Assembly: GCF_016586355.1 (NCBI RefSeq)
Contig: NZ_BLYI01000031.1
Span: forward strand, 1-64,000
DNA length: 64,000 nucleotides
Source: Anaerostipes butyraticus
Lineage (GTDB): Bacteria; Bacillota; Clostridia; Lachnospirales; Lachnospiraceae
Direction: 5' to 3'
Of this stretch, positions 49,362 through 58,191 are shown in pieces; the first letter of the stretch is position 1, and each line of letters begins with the position of its first letter. The notes under the pieces are model-generated. The model saw only the letters and a list, made by a program, of their open reading frames with translations, was not told the origin of the DNA and searched no databases. The position numbers and the translations under genes are program-made.

Positions 49362-51104
49362 ATGTTTCGTAAGGTATTTGAGTATGCAGGACCTTATAAG
49401 AAAAAGACCATAGCCTCTGGGATCGTCATTTTAACTGCAGTTATTTTCAGCATCCTGCCGTTTGTTTTTGTTTACCAGGTGATCACGCCGCTGGTTATGG
49501 GAGAGACAATCAGCAGAGAAATGATCGCAGGAAGGGTGATTGGAGTCGGAATCTGCCTGCTGTGTCATGCCTGCCTCTATATAAAAGGCTTATCCATGTC
49601 TCATGACGCGGCGTATCATATTTTGATGAGGCTGCGTATTTCTCTGCAGCAGAAAATGGAAAAACTTCCTCTTGGGGTCATTCAGGAAAAAGGAACCGGA
49701 AGCCTGAAGAGAATGTTTGTCGATGATATTGACAGCATGGAAATGCTTCTTGCACATGCGCTGCCGGAAGGGGCCGGCAATGTAGCGGCTCCGGTGATTA
49801 TTTATATCAGTCTGTTTTTTATCGACTGGAAACTTGCGCTGATGACACTGGCCTCTCTTCCGGTGGGACTGACTGCCATGATGGTCATGTATGCCATTGG
49901 GATGAAAGATATGGATAGTTACTATCAGGCAGGAAAGATCATGAACAATACGATTATTGAATATATCAACGGCATGGAGGTTGTGAAAGTTTTTCATAAA
50001 GACGCGGAATCTTACCGCAGATTTGAAAAAGATATTAAAACCTATCGCGATTTCACACTGGACTGGTACAAAGCCTGCTGGCCGTGGATGGCACTCTACA
50101 ACAGCATTCTGCCATGCACTCTTCTGGTAACGCTGCCCCTGGGGTCCTGGTTTGTTCTGAAGGGATACAGCACTCTTCCGGATCTGATTCTTGTGATGTG
50201 TCTGTCTCTCAGTATGGGAATTCCGCTGCTGAAAGCACTTGGTTTTCTGCCGTCCCTGCCTCAGATCAATTATAAGATTGAAACCCTGGAAAAGATGATG
50301 GATGCAGATCCTTTGTGTCAGACTCAGAATGCGTTTTGCGGAAAAGATCATACGGTTGAATTTCGGGACGTAGTGTTTGCCTATGATAAGGAAACGGCTG
50401 CGGATCATGTAAGCCTGACCATAAAAGAGGGAGAAAAGACAGCTCTGGCGGGAGAATCCGGCTCAGGAAAAAGTACCCTGGCAAAACTTCTGGTACATTA
50501 TTACGATCCTCAGTCCGGCAGTATAACAGTGGGCGGACAGGATATCCGTGATATGAGCCTCGAAGCCCTGAATTCTCTGATCTCTTATGTGGCACAGGAA
50601 CAATACCTGTTTCCCGGGTCTTTAAAGGATAATATCCGGCTTGGAAAGCTTTCTGCCACAGATGAAGAAATTATGGAAGCGGCAGAAAAAGCGCAGTGTA
50701 TGGAATTTATTGAAAAACTGCCGGATGGAATTAACACGATGGCAGGAGACGCCGGAAAACAGCTGTCAGGCGGACAGCGGCAGAGAATCGCCCTGGCAAG
50801 AGCAATCCTGAAAGATGCTCCGATCATTGTGCTGGATGAGGCCATGGCATTTACAGATCCGGATAACGAAGAAAAAATGGAGGCGGCGATGGAAGAAGTC
50901 TCCCGAGGCAAGACTCTTCTTGTGATTGCTCATCGTCTTCCGTCAGTTCAGGACGCAGATAAGATCTGTGTTATGGAACATGGAAGGCTTACGGCTGCAG
51001 GAACTCATGAGCAGCTGCTGAAAGACTGCCTGGAATATCAGAAGCTGTGGAAGGCATCTGTTGCAAGCATGAACTGGAAAGTAGAAAGTGGAAAGGGGGA
51101 ATAG
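49362..51104 (+). CDS. ABC half-transporter, pair 3 first subunit
   Basis: 580 residues. Type IV membrane domain, then ATPase with Walker A GESGSGKST, signature QLSGGQRQR and Walker B IIVLDEAM, D-loop MAFTDPDNE. The Walker B region differs from the other first subunits (DEAM for DEAT), so this pair is more diverged. AAAGGAG precedes the ATG. It is preceded by the PchR-like regulator and box D and followed two bases later by its partner. Confidence 0.9.
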   Translation: MFRKVFEYAGPYKKKTIASGIVILTAVIFSILPFVFVYQVITPLVMGETISREMIAGRVIGVGICLLCHACLYIKGLSMSHDAAYHILMRLRISLQQKMEKLPLGVIQEKGTGSLKRMFVDDIDSMEMLLAHALPEGAGNVAAPVIIYISLFFIDWKLALMTLASLPVGLTAMMVMYAIGMKDMDSYYQAGKIMNNTIIEYINGMEVVKVFHKDAESYRRFEKDIKTYRDFTLDWYKACWPWMALYNSILPCTLLVTLPLGSWFVLKGYSTLPDLILVMCLSLSMGIPLLKALGFLPSLPQINYKIETLEKMMDADPLCQTQNAFCGKDHTVEFRDVVFAYDKETAADHVSLTIKEGEKTALAGESGSGKSTLAKLLVHYYDPQSGSITVGGQDIRDMSLEALNSLISYVAQEQYLFPGSLKDNIRLGKLSATDEEIMEAAEKAQCMEFIEKLPDGINTMAGDAGKQLSGGQRQRIALARAILKDAPIIVLDEAMAFTDPDNEEKMEAAMEEVSRGKTLLVIAHRLPSVQDADKICVMEHGRLTAAGTHEQLLKDCLEYQKLWKASVASMNWKVESGKGE

Positions 51105-51106
51105 TT

Positions 51107-52837
51107 ATGATTTATTTGTTTCAAAGAATCTTGAAGCTGTCCGGATCTTATAAGAGAAGGATACAGGCGGCGTTTGTCTTTTCATTTTTAAAGGCAGTCC
51201 TTGCCAAAATGCCGATTTGTCTGGCATTTTTTATACTTTCAAAATTTTGTGATAAGACACTGACACCGGCAGACTGCGGCTGTACAGCGGCAGCCATGGC
51301 AGCAGTTGTTTTAGGAGAGACCCTGTGTCAGTTTTTCAGCGACAGGCTGCAAAGTGCTGCAGGATATATGATGTTTGCAAAAAAGCGGCTGGAACTTGGA
51401 AGACATCTGAGAAGGCTTCCAATGGGATATTTTACATCAGGCAATATTGGGAAAATAAGTTCTGTTCTGAGTACGGATATGATTTTTATTGAAGAAACAG
51501 TTATGAGCACACTGGCCAATATGATGAGTTATCTGTTTTCAGCAGTGATACTGGCAGTATTTATGCTGTTTTTCGATATCAGGCTTGGAGTGATCACGAT
51601 CCTGGTAAGTCTGACAGCAGCAGCTGCGGCTTCCCGGATGAACAAGGTTTCCTTAAAAGAAGCCAGAAAAAGACAGGAACAAAGTGAAAGCCTGACAGAT
51701 GCCGTGTTATCTTTTGTGGAAGGAATCGGAATCATAAAAAGCTATAATCTTCTGGGAGATAAATCCAGAGAGTTAACAGAAAATTTTAGAAAATCAAAAG
51801 ATCAGAATCTGCAGTTCGAAAAAGCCATGGCGCCGTGGCAGAGAGGGCTGAATATCATTTATGCAATTGGAATGACCGGTCTTTTTGGCTGCTCAGTCAT
51901 GCTGCAGCAGACGGGAGAGATTTCTCTGCCGTATCTGTGCGGACTTCTGCTGTTCCTGTTTGATTTGTTTGGCCCGCTGAAGGCATTGTATGGGGAAGGA
52001 AGCCGGCTGACGGTCATGAACAGCTGTCTGGACCGCATTGAGGCGGTTTTGGATGAAAAGGAACTTCCGGATACAGGGCATGAACCCATTCCGGCTCCGA
52101 AAGAAAATCAGCCGGAAGTAGAATTTCAGAAAGTTTCTTTTTCTTATGAGACGAAAGAAGTGCTGCGTCAGCTGGATTTTTCCATGTATCCTCACACAAT
52201 GACTGCGCTTGTCGGTCCATCCGGCGGAGGAAAATCTACCATTGCCAGTTTGATTGCCCGGTTCTGGGATACGGATCAGGGAAAGATTCTGATCCGGGGA
52301 AAAAATATAAAAGACCTTTCCCTGGCTTCCCTGATGGATCAGATCAGCATGGTATTTCAAAGGGTCTATCTGTTTCAGGATACGGTCTATGAAAATATCA
52401 GCATGGGAAAACCGGACGCATCCAGGGAGGAAGTCTATGAAGCGGCAAAAAAGGCCCGGTGTTATGATTTTATCATGGATCTTCCAAATGGGTTTGACAC
52501 AGTGATTGGGGAAGGCGGAGCAACTTTATCGGGAGGTGAAAAACAGAGAATTTCCATTGCCCGGTGTATCTTAAAAGATGCACCATTGATTATCCTGGAT
52601 GAAGCCACAGCCAGTGTGGATGTGGATAATGAGCGGTATATTCAGGAAGCAATTTCTGAGCTGGTGAAAGGGAAAACTCTTCTGGTCATTGCCCACAGGC
52701 TCAATACCATCAGGGCGGCAGATCAGATTCTGGTTATTTCCCAGGGACAGATTGTTCAGCGGGGAACTCATGAACAGCTGATAATGGAAGACGGAATTTA
52801 CCGGCAGTATGTCCGGAAAAGAAGCCGGCTGGCATAA
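51107..52837 (+). CDS. ABC half-transporter, pair 3 second subunit
   Basis: 576 residues. Walker A GPSGGGKST, signature TLSGGEKQR, Walker B LIILDEAT, D-loop TASVDVDNE. The ATG at 51107 has AAGGGGG upstream; an in-frame upstream ATG lies inside the previous gene. The product should pair with the protein at 49362. No terminator follows before the HAD gene at 52908, but a TATAAT-like element at 52865-52870 suggests a separate promoter there. Confidence 0.9.
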   Translation: MIYLFQRILKLSGSYKRRIQAAFVFSFLKAVLAKMPICLAFFILSKFCDKTLTPADCGCTAAAMAAVVLGETLCQFFSDRLQSAAGYMMFAKKRLELGRHLRRLPMGYFTSGNIGKISSVLSTDMIFIEETVMSTLANMMSYLFSAVILAVFMLFFDIRLGVITILVSLTAAAAASRMNKVSLKEARKRQEQSESLTDAVLSFVEGIGIIKSYNLLGDKSRELTENFRKSKDQNLQFEKAMAPWQRGLNIIYAIGMTGLFGCSVMLQQTGEISLPYLCGLLLFLFDLFGPLKALYGEGSRLTVMNSCLDRIEAVLDEKELPDTGHEPIPAPKENQPEVEFQKVSFSYETKEVLRQLDFSMYPHTMTALVGPSGGGKSTIASLIARFWDTDQGKILIRGKNIKDLSLASLMDQISMVFQRVYLFQDTVYENISMGKPDASREEVYEAAKKARCYDFIMDLPNGFDTVIGEGGATLSGGEKQRISIARCILKDAPLIILDEATASVDVDNERYIQEAISELVKGKTLLVIAHRLNTIRAADQILVISQGQIVQRGTHEQLIMEDGIYRQYVRKRSRLA

Positions 52838-52907
52838 AACAGTATGTTTTTAAGAGGGAAGATGATATAATGGGAACCATCAAAGAGAAATCCAAAAGGA
52901 GAAAGCC

Positions 52908-53678
52908 ATGATTCGAGCAGTTTTTTTCGATATTGATGGGACCCTGCTTCCCGAAACAAAGCCTGAGGTGCCGGAAAGCACGATGAAAGCCATACGACGT
53001 CTGAAAGAGAACGGAATTTTGATTTTCGCCGCCACCGGAAGACATATGCTTGAAATAGAGGATCTGCCGCTGGAGGAGATTCCTTTCGATGGATATGTGT
53101 TGTTAAACGGACAGCTCTGCACAGATAAAGACGGCCGCATTATTTCAGATTATGAGATCAGCGGCCCGGACGCAGAGACAATGCTTCGGATCTTTCAGGA
53201 AAAAGAACTCCCGGTGATGATCATAGAAAAGGACCGGATGTATATCAATATGGTAAATGATCTTGTAGAGAAGGCACAGAAGGAGATTCATACGCCGGTG
53301 CCGGAGACAGGCAGATATGAAGGAGGGAAAATTTATCAGTTTGTCGTATATGCCAGGGAAGAGGAAGTTTCCAGATTGAGAAAAGAAGTTGATGAATGCC
53401 GGATTACTTCCTGGAATCCCAATGCTGTGGATGTCATTGCAAAAGGCGGCAGCAAGGTACGAGGCATCCGGCAGATGCTCAGTCATTATCATATTACGGA
53501 AAATGAGATTATGGCATTTGGAGACGGAGAAAATGATATGGAAATGCTTTCCTGTGCCGGAACGGGAGTCGCCATGGGAGATGCAGGAGAGGCGCTGAAG
53601 AAAAATGCGGATTATGTGACCGGTCCGGCAGATCAGGATGGCGTGTGGAATGCCTGCTGTCATTTTGGCCTCATATAA
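52908..53678 (+). CDS. HAD-superfamily Cof-type phosphatase
   Basis: 256 residues. HAD motifs are FFDIDGTLL (motif I nucleophile Asp), AATGRH (motif II Thr), a Lys in VIAKGGSK (motif III) and GDGENDMEML (motif IV). A Cof-type cap domain lies between motifs II and III. These enzymes hydrolyse sugar phosphates or phosphorylated cofactors. AAAGGAG precedes the ATG. It is convergent with the small gene at 53690. Confidence 0.92.
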   Translation: MIRAVFFDIDGTLLPETKPEVPESTMKAIRRLKENGILIFAATGRHMLEIEDLPLEEIPFDGYVLLNGQLCTDKDGRIISDYEISGPDAETMLRIFQEKELPVMIIEKDRMYINMVNDLVEKAQKEIHTPVPETGRYEGGKIYQFVVYAREEEVSRLRKEVDECRITSWNPNAVDVIAKGGSKVRGIRQMLSHYHITENEIMAFGDGENDMEMLSCAGTGVAMGDAGEALKKNADYVTGPADQDGVWNACCHFGLI

Positions 53679-53689
53679 AAGCCGGAAAC

Positions 53690-53932
53690 CTATTCCTTGG
53701 TCAATTCTTCCAGACACTGGAGCAGATCCAGGTCATTTTCGTTTAATTTCATCTTACAGATATATTCTTTGCCGTCCGGAGAAGTGACATTGATTTTTAC
53801 AACACTGCCATCCTGGAGGGCTTTTTCTTTGAGAATGGTTTGCAGAAAAAGATGAAATTTTGGATGGGTGACATGAAATGTTTTCAGAGAAGATCTCAAT
53901 TTCTGAAGTATTTTGATCTGGCTTAAATGCAT
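53690..53932 (-). CDS. 80-residue protein controlled by box E
   Basis: A small protein with a basic helical N-terminus (LSQIKILQKLRSSLKTF) and a C-terminal part that looks like a beta-hairpin plus helix (SVVKINVTSPDGKEYICKMK, then LNENDLDLLQCLEEL). It has no membrane helix or signal peptide and one Cys in each of two short motifs. AAAGGAG lies 7 bases before the ATG. A consensus promoter and a GTTAG-N6-CTAAC box lie directly upstream, so it appears to belong to the metal-type regulon. No family recognised. Confidence 0.75.
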   Translation of the reverse strand: MHLSQIKILQKLRSSLKTFHVTHPKFHLFLQTILKEKALQDGSVVKINVTSPDGKEYICKMKLNENDLDLLQCLEELTKE

Positions 53933-53954
53933 GGGCGGCTCCTTTCTTCTTCTG

Positions 53955-53970
53955 GTTAGTATTTTCTAAC
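53955..53970. promoter_or_regulatory. GTTAG-N6-CTAAC box E
   Basis: GTTAG tatttt CTAAC, two bases downstream of the -10 of the small gene's promoter and so covering its transcription start, the classic position for a repressor. Confidence 0.8.
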
Positions 53971-53972
53971 TT

Positions 53973-54001
53973 ATAATATCAGATTCAGCGGAATGCGTCA
54001 A
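53973..54001 (-). promoter_or_regulatory. Promoter of the 80-residue gene
   Basis: On the minus strand: TTGACG (54001-53996), 17 bases, TATTAT (53978-53973). Confidence 0.8.
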
Positions 54002-54022
54002 ACAAAAGGAAATCGTGTGATT

Positions 54023-54051
54023 TTGCGGTATCCGCTCCTATTTGATATAAT
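54023..54051 (+). promoter_or_regulatory. Promoter of the MBL-fold gene
   Basis: TTGCGG (54023-54028), 17 bases, TATAAT (54046-54051), 24 bases before the ATG. Confidence 0.75.
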
Positions 54052-54075
54052 GAAAGAAAAACAGGAGAAACAGCT

Positions 54076-54912
54076 ATGATCAGAATCGTAAATTTAATGG
54101 AAGATACCTGCGGAACCGATGGCTGTCTTTATGAGCACGGCCTTTCTTTTTATGTGGAAACGTCCGGGCATAAGCTTCTGGCGGATACGGGAGCATCGGA
54201 AAAGACGCTGGAAAACGCCGGGAAATTGGGAATTGATCTGAAACAGGTGGATACCGTTGTAATCAGCCACGGCCACTACGACCACGGAGGCGGGATACCG
54301 GCTTTTGCCCGTATGAATCCGGATGCACGTATCTATATCCGGGAAAATGCGTTCGGGAAATTTTATCATGAGAAGCCCAACGGGGCTCACTATATCGGAC
54401 TGGATCCGGACATTGAGAACCTGCCGCAGCTGATCCGGGTGTCCGGGGACTGCAGGATAGATGAGGAATTGTCATTGTTTACGAATGTAACCGGCCGGCG
54501 TCTCTGGCCTCAGGGAAATAAAGAGTTGACCTGCAAAGAAGAGGAAAGCATGAGACAGGATGATTTCTCCCATGAGCAGTATCTGGTCATTCATGACAGC
54601 GGAAAGAACGTTCTGATATCCGGCTGTGCCCATAATGGTATTCTGAACATTCTGGACGCCTATAAAGAACGGTTTGGCGGGTGTCCGGATGCCGTAGTCA
54701 GCGGATTTCATATGATGAAAAAGCAGGGATACAATGATGAAGATCTGGAAACGATCGACCAGATCGCAAAAGAACTGAAGAAACTTCCATGCCAGTTCTT
54801 TACAGGCCACTGTACCGGAGAGATTCCCTTTGAGCGGATGAGAAAGGTTATGGGAAATCAGATTGAATATATCCGGTGCGGGCAGGAAATCCAATGGCAG
54901 AATTGCAAATAA
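54076..54912 (+). CDS. Metallo-beta-lactamase-fold hydrolase
   Basis: 278 residues. Metal motif HGHYDHGGG at about 57-65 (HxHxDH), preceded by LLADTGAS and followed by ISGCAHNGILN and GHCTGE, which provide further His ligands. The ISGCAHNG/GFHM pattern matches the archaeal and clostridial group related to the dihydropteroate-like MJ0937 proteins, not true beta-lactamases. Cytosolic. Box E lies on the other side of the divergent gap, about 105 bases from the ATG; whether it affects this gene is unclear. Substrate unknown. Confidence 0.87.
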   Translation: MIRIVNLMEDTCGTDGCLYEHGLSFYVETSGHKLLADTGASEKTLENAGKLGIDLKQVDTVVISHGHYDHGGGIPAFARMNPDARIYIRENAFGKFYHEKPNGAHYIGLDPDIENLPQLIRVSGDCRIDEELSLFTNVTGRRLWPQGNKELTCKEEESMRQDDFSHEQYLVIHDSGKNVLISGCAHNGILNILDAYKERFGGCPDAVVSGFHMMKKQGYNDEDLETIDQIAKELKKLPCQFFTGHCTGEIPFERMRKVMGNQIEYIRCGQEIQWQNCK

Positions 54913-54914
54913 AA

Positions 54915-54983
54915 ACGTTCATCGAGGGGCAGTGCCGCGAGATGAACGAGGTATTAAGGTGGACAGGGAAACTTTCCCTGTCC
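54915..54983. other. Two consecutive hairpins between convergent genes
   Basis: CGTTCATC/GATGAACG arms (54915-54948) and then GGACAGGGAAA/TTTCCCTGTCC (54961-54982). Neither has a T tract directly after it on either strand, so they are not standard terminators, although they occupy the position expected for one. Confidence 0.55.
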
Positions 54984-54992
54984 AATCTGTTG

Positions 54993-55766
54993 TCAGCATA
55001 AATTTTTTCTCTGGAATATAAAAACTGCCAAAGCCAGATGAACCGCGGCAATGATTCCCGTGACGAGAGCGGATGCAGCGTAGTCGGATATTTCGGCGTT
55101 TCCAGATAGAAGCAGGGAGGCGTTCAGCAGATGAGTGGGAACATACCTGCCGGCGGCGTCTGTCATCCCAATACAATAAGAGAGAGCAAACTCCAGGATA
55201 GAACATAAAATGACTCCTGTCGAAGAAGAAAAATAAGCGGATGCGGAGATTAGGGCGATGGTCATCCAGAGACCGGCAAGATACAGACATCCGCAGTATA
55301 AAAAGAGATGATCTGCAGTCTGGTTGCCCCAAAAGTATTCGTTATATCCGTAAGTAATCAGAACGCACAGCCAGTAGCCGGCGGTCCAGACAGCGGCTGC
55401 CATGGCAGACTTTACCGTCAGAACCTTCCATCGGCTCATTCCTCTCGTGATAATCGGAATCAGCGTACCTTTTTGGTATTCTTCTGTCAGGAGATTGCTT
55501 AGAAGCAGCAAAATCAGAATCAGAAGAAGTGAATAATTTTTGTCAAACTGAGCCCAGGATGTCAGAGCATCGATCTGTACCTGCCCTGCAACGATTCCCA
55601 TTTCAGAAAAACTGTCTGAGAAATATTCCAGCATCCACGGAGTCAGTTTAGCGATGGCCGGATTCATAATGCCAAAGAAAATGCAGACAGCCAGAACGAT
55701 CCATACCCTCTTGCTCCGTGTAAATTCTATCCATTCTTTTTTCAAAAATGCAGTCCATTGTATCAT
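54993..55766 (-). CDS. ABC-2-type transporter permease
   Basis: 257 residues with about six membrane helices, starting with an amphipathic stretch MIQWTAFLKKEWIEFTRSKR typical of ABC-2 permeases. EEYQKGTLIPIITRGMSRWK is the coupling-helix region. The start overlaps the ATPase stop. It is the last of a four-gene minus-strand operon (XRE regulator, small membrane protein, ATPase, permease), the layout of self-regulated export systems for peptides or drugs. Substrate unknown. Confidence 0.88.
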   Translation of the reverse strand: MIQWTAFLKKEWIEFTRSKRVWIVLAVCIFFGIMNPAIAKLTPWMLEYFSDSFSEMGIVAGQVQIDALTSWAQFDKNYSLLLILILLLLSNLLTEEYQKGTLIPIITRGMSRWKVLTVKSAMAAAVWTAGYWLCVLITYGYNEYFWGNQTADHLFLYCGCLYLAGLWMTIALISASAYFSSSTGVILCSILEFALSYCIGMTDAAGRYVPTHLLNASLLLSGNAEISDYAASALVTGIIAAVHLALAVFIFQRKNLC

Positions 55767-56680
55767 GAAACATCACCTTCATTTCCTGTTGTTTTAAGAA
55801 ATAAGTCTTCCAGAGAAGGCCTGATTCGTTCTATTTTTTCCACGCTGATCTGATGCCGGACCAGCTGTTCCATGAGAAAAAGCATGTCATGTTCCCGGTG
55901 GCGGGAAATTTTCAGGCTGAGAGAGCCGCTGATTCTGCCTTCCGGAACAATCCTGTGAAATTCTGCAAGATCTTCCGGTGTGTGAAAACAGATTTCCACA
56001 TCTGCCTCATGCCGCAGAGACCGGAGCTCTTCCCGGGTTTTTAAAAAGGCGATGCCGCCCTGATGCAGGAGCGCGGTCTGGTCACAGATCCGCTCCACGT
56101 CAGATAATATATGGGTGGAAAATAAAATCGTCGTTTCCTTTCTGGCGGAAGATAAAATATCCAGAATCTCTTTTCGCCCGGACGGATCGAGGGCCGAAGT
56201 CGGTTCGTCGCAGATCAGAAGCTTTGGCCGGTGAAGAAGCGCCTGAGCGATTCCAAGGCGCTGTTTCATGCCCCGGGAGAATCCTTTGATCCGGTGAGGA
56301 CCGGGCGTAAGGTGCACTGTCTGCAGCAGCTGTGTGACCCGGGAGTCCAGGACGGATTTTGGGATACGGCTGATTTTTCCGCACAGAGTAAGATACTCAT
56401 AAGGCGTCATATCGTCATAAAACTGAGGAACATCCGGAAGGTATCCAATGCAGCAGGATGCTTTTACAGGTTCCTTCTTGACTGAGCTGCCGTAAACAGT
56501 AATGTCACCTGCATCAGCTTTGAGCAGTCCGCAGATCAGCCGCATGGCAGTTGTTTTTCCGGCGCCGTTTTTTCCGATAAATCCAAACACCGAGTGTTCC
56601 GGAACGGAAAAAGAAAGATCCTGGAGCACTTTCTTTCTGCCGAAGGATTTTGATACATGGGACAGACACAATGCTTCCAT
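55763..56680 (-). CDS. ABC transporter ATP-binding protein
   Basis: 305 residues. Walker A GKNGAGKTT, Q-loop region YLPDVPQFYDDMTPYEYL, signature FSRGMKQRL, Walker B LLICDEPTSALDPSG, H-loop FSTHIL, then a C-terminal extension of about 85 residues. This matches ATPases that energise ABC-2 permeases. AAAGGAGG precedes the ATG at 56680. Its stop overlaps the permease start. Confidence 0.93.
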   Translation of the reverse strand: MEALCLSHVSKSFGRKKVLQDLSFSVPEHSVFGFIGKNGAGKTTAMRLICGLLKADAGDITVYGSSVKKEPVKASCCIGYLPDVPQFYDDMTPYEYLTLCGKISRIPKSVLDSRVTQLLQTVHLTPGPHRIKGFSRGMKQRLGIAQALLHRPKLLICDEPTSALDPSGRKEILDILSSARKETTILFSTHILSDVERICDQTALLHQGGIAFLKTREELRSLRHEADVEICFHTPEDLAEFHRIVPEGRISGSLSLKISRHREHDMLFLMEQLVRHQISVEKIERIRPSLEDLFLKTTGNEGDVS

Positions 56681-56883
56681 CAGGATTCCTCCTTTCCAAA
56701 CAGAAAGTAGAGGATGGGACCGATGAATTCCATGCCAGCTATGATAACAATGAGCCACAGACCCCGGGTGCCCCGGCGGTAGGAGTCATGGGTCAGAATA
56801 TGATACAGCGCAGATAGAAACAAAGACAGCTGCAGCAGGATCAATGGGATAAGGAAAGGAAAAAACTCCTGAATTTCACTCAT
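56680..56883 (-). CDS. Small PLD-N-domain membrane protein
   Basis: 67 residues from the ATG at 56883 (GGAGGT upstream); the ATG at 56895 lies before that site. Two membrane helices (about 8-28 and 42-62) with a cytoplasmic loop HILTHDSYRRGTRGLWLIV match the phospholipase D N-terminal (cardiolipin synthase N-terminal) domain, which commonly occurs alone in ABC-2 operons of Firmicutes. It overlaps its neighbours on both sides. It probably acts as an accessory membrane subunit. Confidence 0.85.
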   Translation of the reverse strand: MSEIQEFFPFLIPLILLQLSLFLSALYHILTHDSYRRGTRGLWLIVIIAGMEFIGPILYFLFGKEES

Positions 56884-58006
56884 AAGAACCTCCAATCATG
56901 GTAATTAGTTTCCTGGCTTTCTGATATTCCGGTTCATCCTGCAGATTCTGAAAAGCCGGATGATCCAGAATACAAACCGCGCTTTCCATGATGACTTTTT
57001 TATCTCTTGGAGCGGAACTCCCCAGATCAAGCTGCTCAAACCATGGTTCCAGTCTGGTAAAATAGGAATCTCCGTGAAGTTTCAGATATTCATCCTCCAT
57101 AAGATATTTCAGATGATCGGTATACCGCAGAAGCATCTCCAGGGCGTCTTTTGTGCTGCCATTCTGGGCGTATGTCATGGCAGCCTGAAGCTCAAAGGCA
57201 ATCACAGAGCCGGGATGCAGGGCGTCCAGCCGGTAAATGTCGATCAGTTTCTTTGTTCGGCTTATGGTTTCTCTGCAAAATGCCGGATCATCCCCGCGGA
57301 TGGCAAGATGAGAAGCCGCATGATCCACAAGGGAAAGCAGATGAAGAAATGTGCTGATCTGTACAAAAGAATCCGCCTCGTCTTTTCTGCCGGCAGCCCA
57401 GTAAGCCTTGATCAGGATACTGTCAGCCTGTGACAGCATGCTGCATGGATCGGCAAGATCTTTCATAATTTCAATTGTCTGCGCCGGCGCGTTTTGTAAA
57501 AGGCAGATGGAGGCCTTCAGACAGAGAGCATCATTGCACAGGCCTGTTTCGCCGCAGTCAGAAATAATACGATGACAGAGGTCTGAGGCATCGGTAAGAA
57601 TCTTCTGCTGCTTGATTTTATCCTGAGCCAGCATAAAGTGATTGATCCAAAGAATGGCAATCTGTAAGAGAAAGCGATAACAGGAATAATATTTTTTGAC
57701 CAGTTTCCGGCTTTCCTCCATGACGTCATCAAAAGGTCTTTCAGAGAAATCACCCGCCAGAGTGTGGTAAATTCTGCGGATTTCTTCCCTGGACAGCTGC
57801 GGCTGATATCCCAGAAGAGCATCAATTGAAATATCGAAGAAGGATGACAATTTGGGGAGGATCAACAGATCCGGAAGGCTTTGTTTTGTTTCCCATTTGG
57901 AAATGGCGGCCTTAGTAACTCCGATAAAGTCTGCCAGCTGTTCCTGGGTCAGTTTCTTTTCACGCCGCAGACGGACAAGATTTTCTGAAAAATGTAAAAA
58001 GTCCAT
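56876..58006 (-). CDS. XRE-family regulator with TPR-like sensor domain
   Basis: 376 residues. The N-terminal Cro/C1 helix-turn-helix is NLVRLRREKKLTQEQLADFI then TKAAISKWETKQSLPDLLIL. The rest is an all-helical domain of likely TPR-type repeats, the layout of Rgg/PlcR-like peptide-responsive regulators. The start at 58006 has GGAGGT upstream. It is first in the ABC-2 operon and overlaps the PLD-N gene by eight bases. Peptide sensing is an inference from the architecture. Confidence 0.87.
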   Translation of the reverse strand: MDFLHFSENLVRLRREKKLTQEQLADFIGVTKAAISKWETKQSLPDLLILPKLSSFFDISIDALLGYQPQLSREEIRRIYHTLAGDFSERPFDDVMEESRKLVKKYYSCYRFLLQIAILWINHFMLAQDKIKQQKILTDASDLCHRIISDCGETGLCNDALCLKASICLLQNAPAQTIEIMKDLADPCSMLSQADSILIKAYWAAGRKDEADSFVQISTFLHLLSLVDHAASHLAIRGDDPAFCRETISRTKKLIDIYRLDALHPGSVIAFELQAAMTYAQNGSTKDALEMLLRYTDHLKYLMEDEYLKLHGDSYFTRLEPWFEQLDLGSSAPRDKKVIMESAVCILDHPAFQNLQDEPEYQKARKLITMIGGSYE

Positions 58007-58191
58007 AAGCAGTACCTCCTTTTTTCTTATCTCTATCATATCTTTAGAAAGAGCAGGAAACAATCGAGGGAAACGATATTTTTCCCGGAAAAATCAACGG
58101 ACAGGAAACAAAAGATCTAAAGCAGGAATCTTATGGAAAAATTCACAGGTTGTGCTACAATGGAAATGTCAGAAAGGAGAGTAGAAGAAAA

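Noticed and set aside
49590-50408. 272-codon minus-strand reading frame
   Set aside because: Antisense to the ABC half-transporter at 49362; His/Arg-rich, no recognisable domain and no ribosome binding site.
54076-54912. True metallo-beta-lactamase linked to blaR1-blaI
   Set aside because: Motif pattern matches the MJ0937-like MBL-fold group, there is no signal peptide and no bla box, and it lies 10 kb from blaI.
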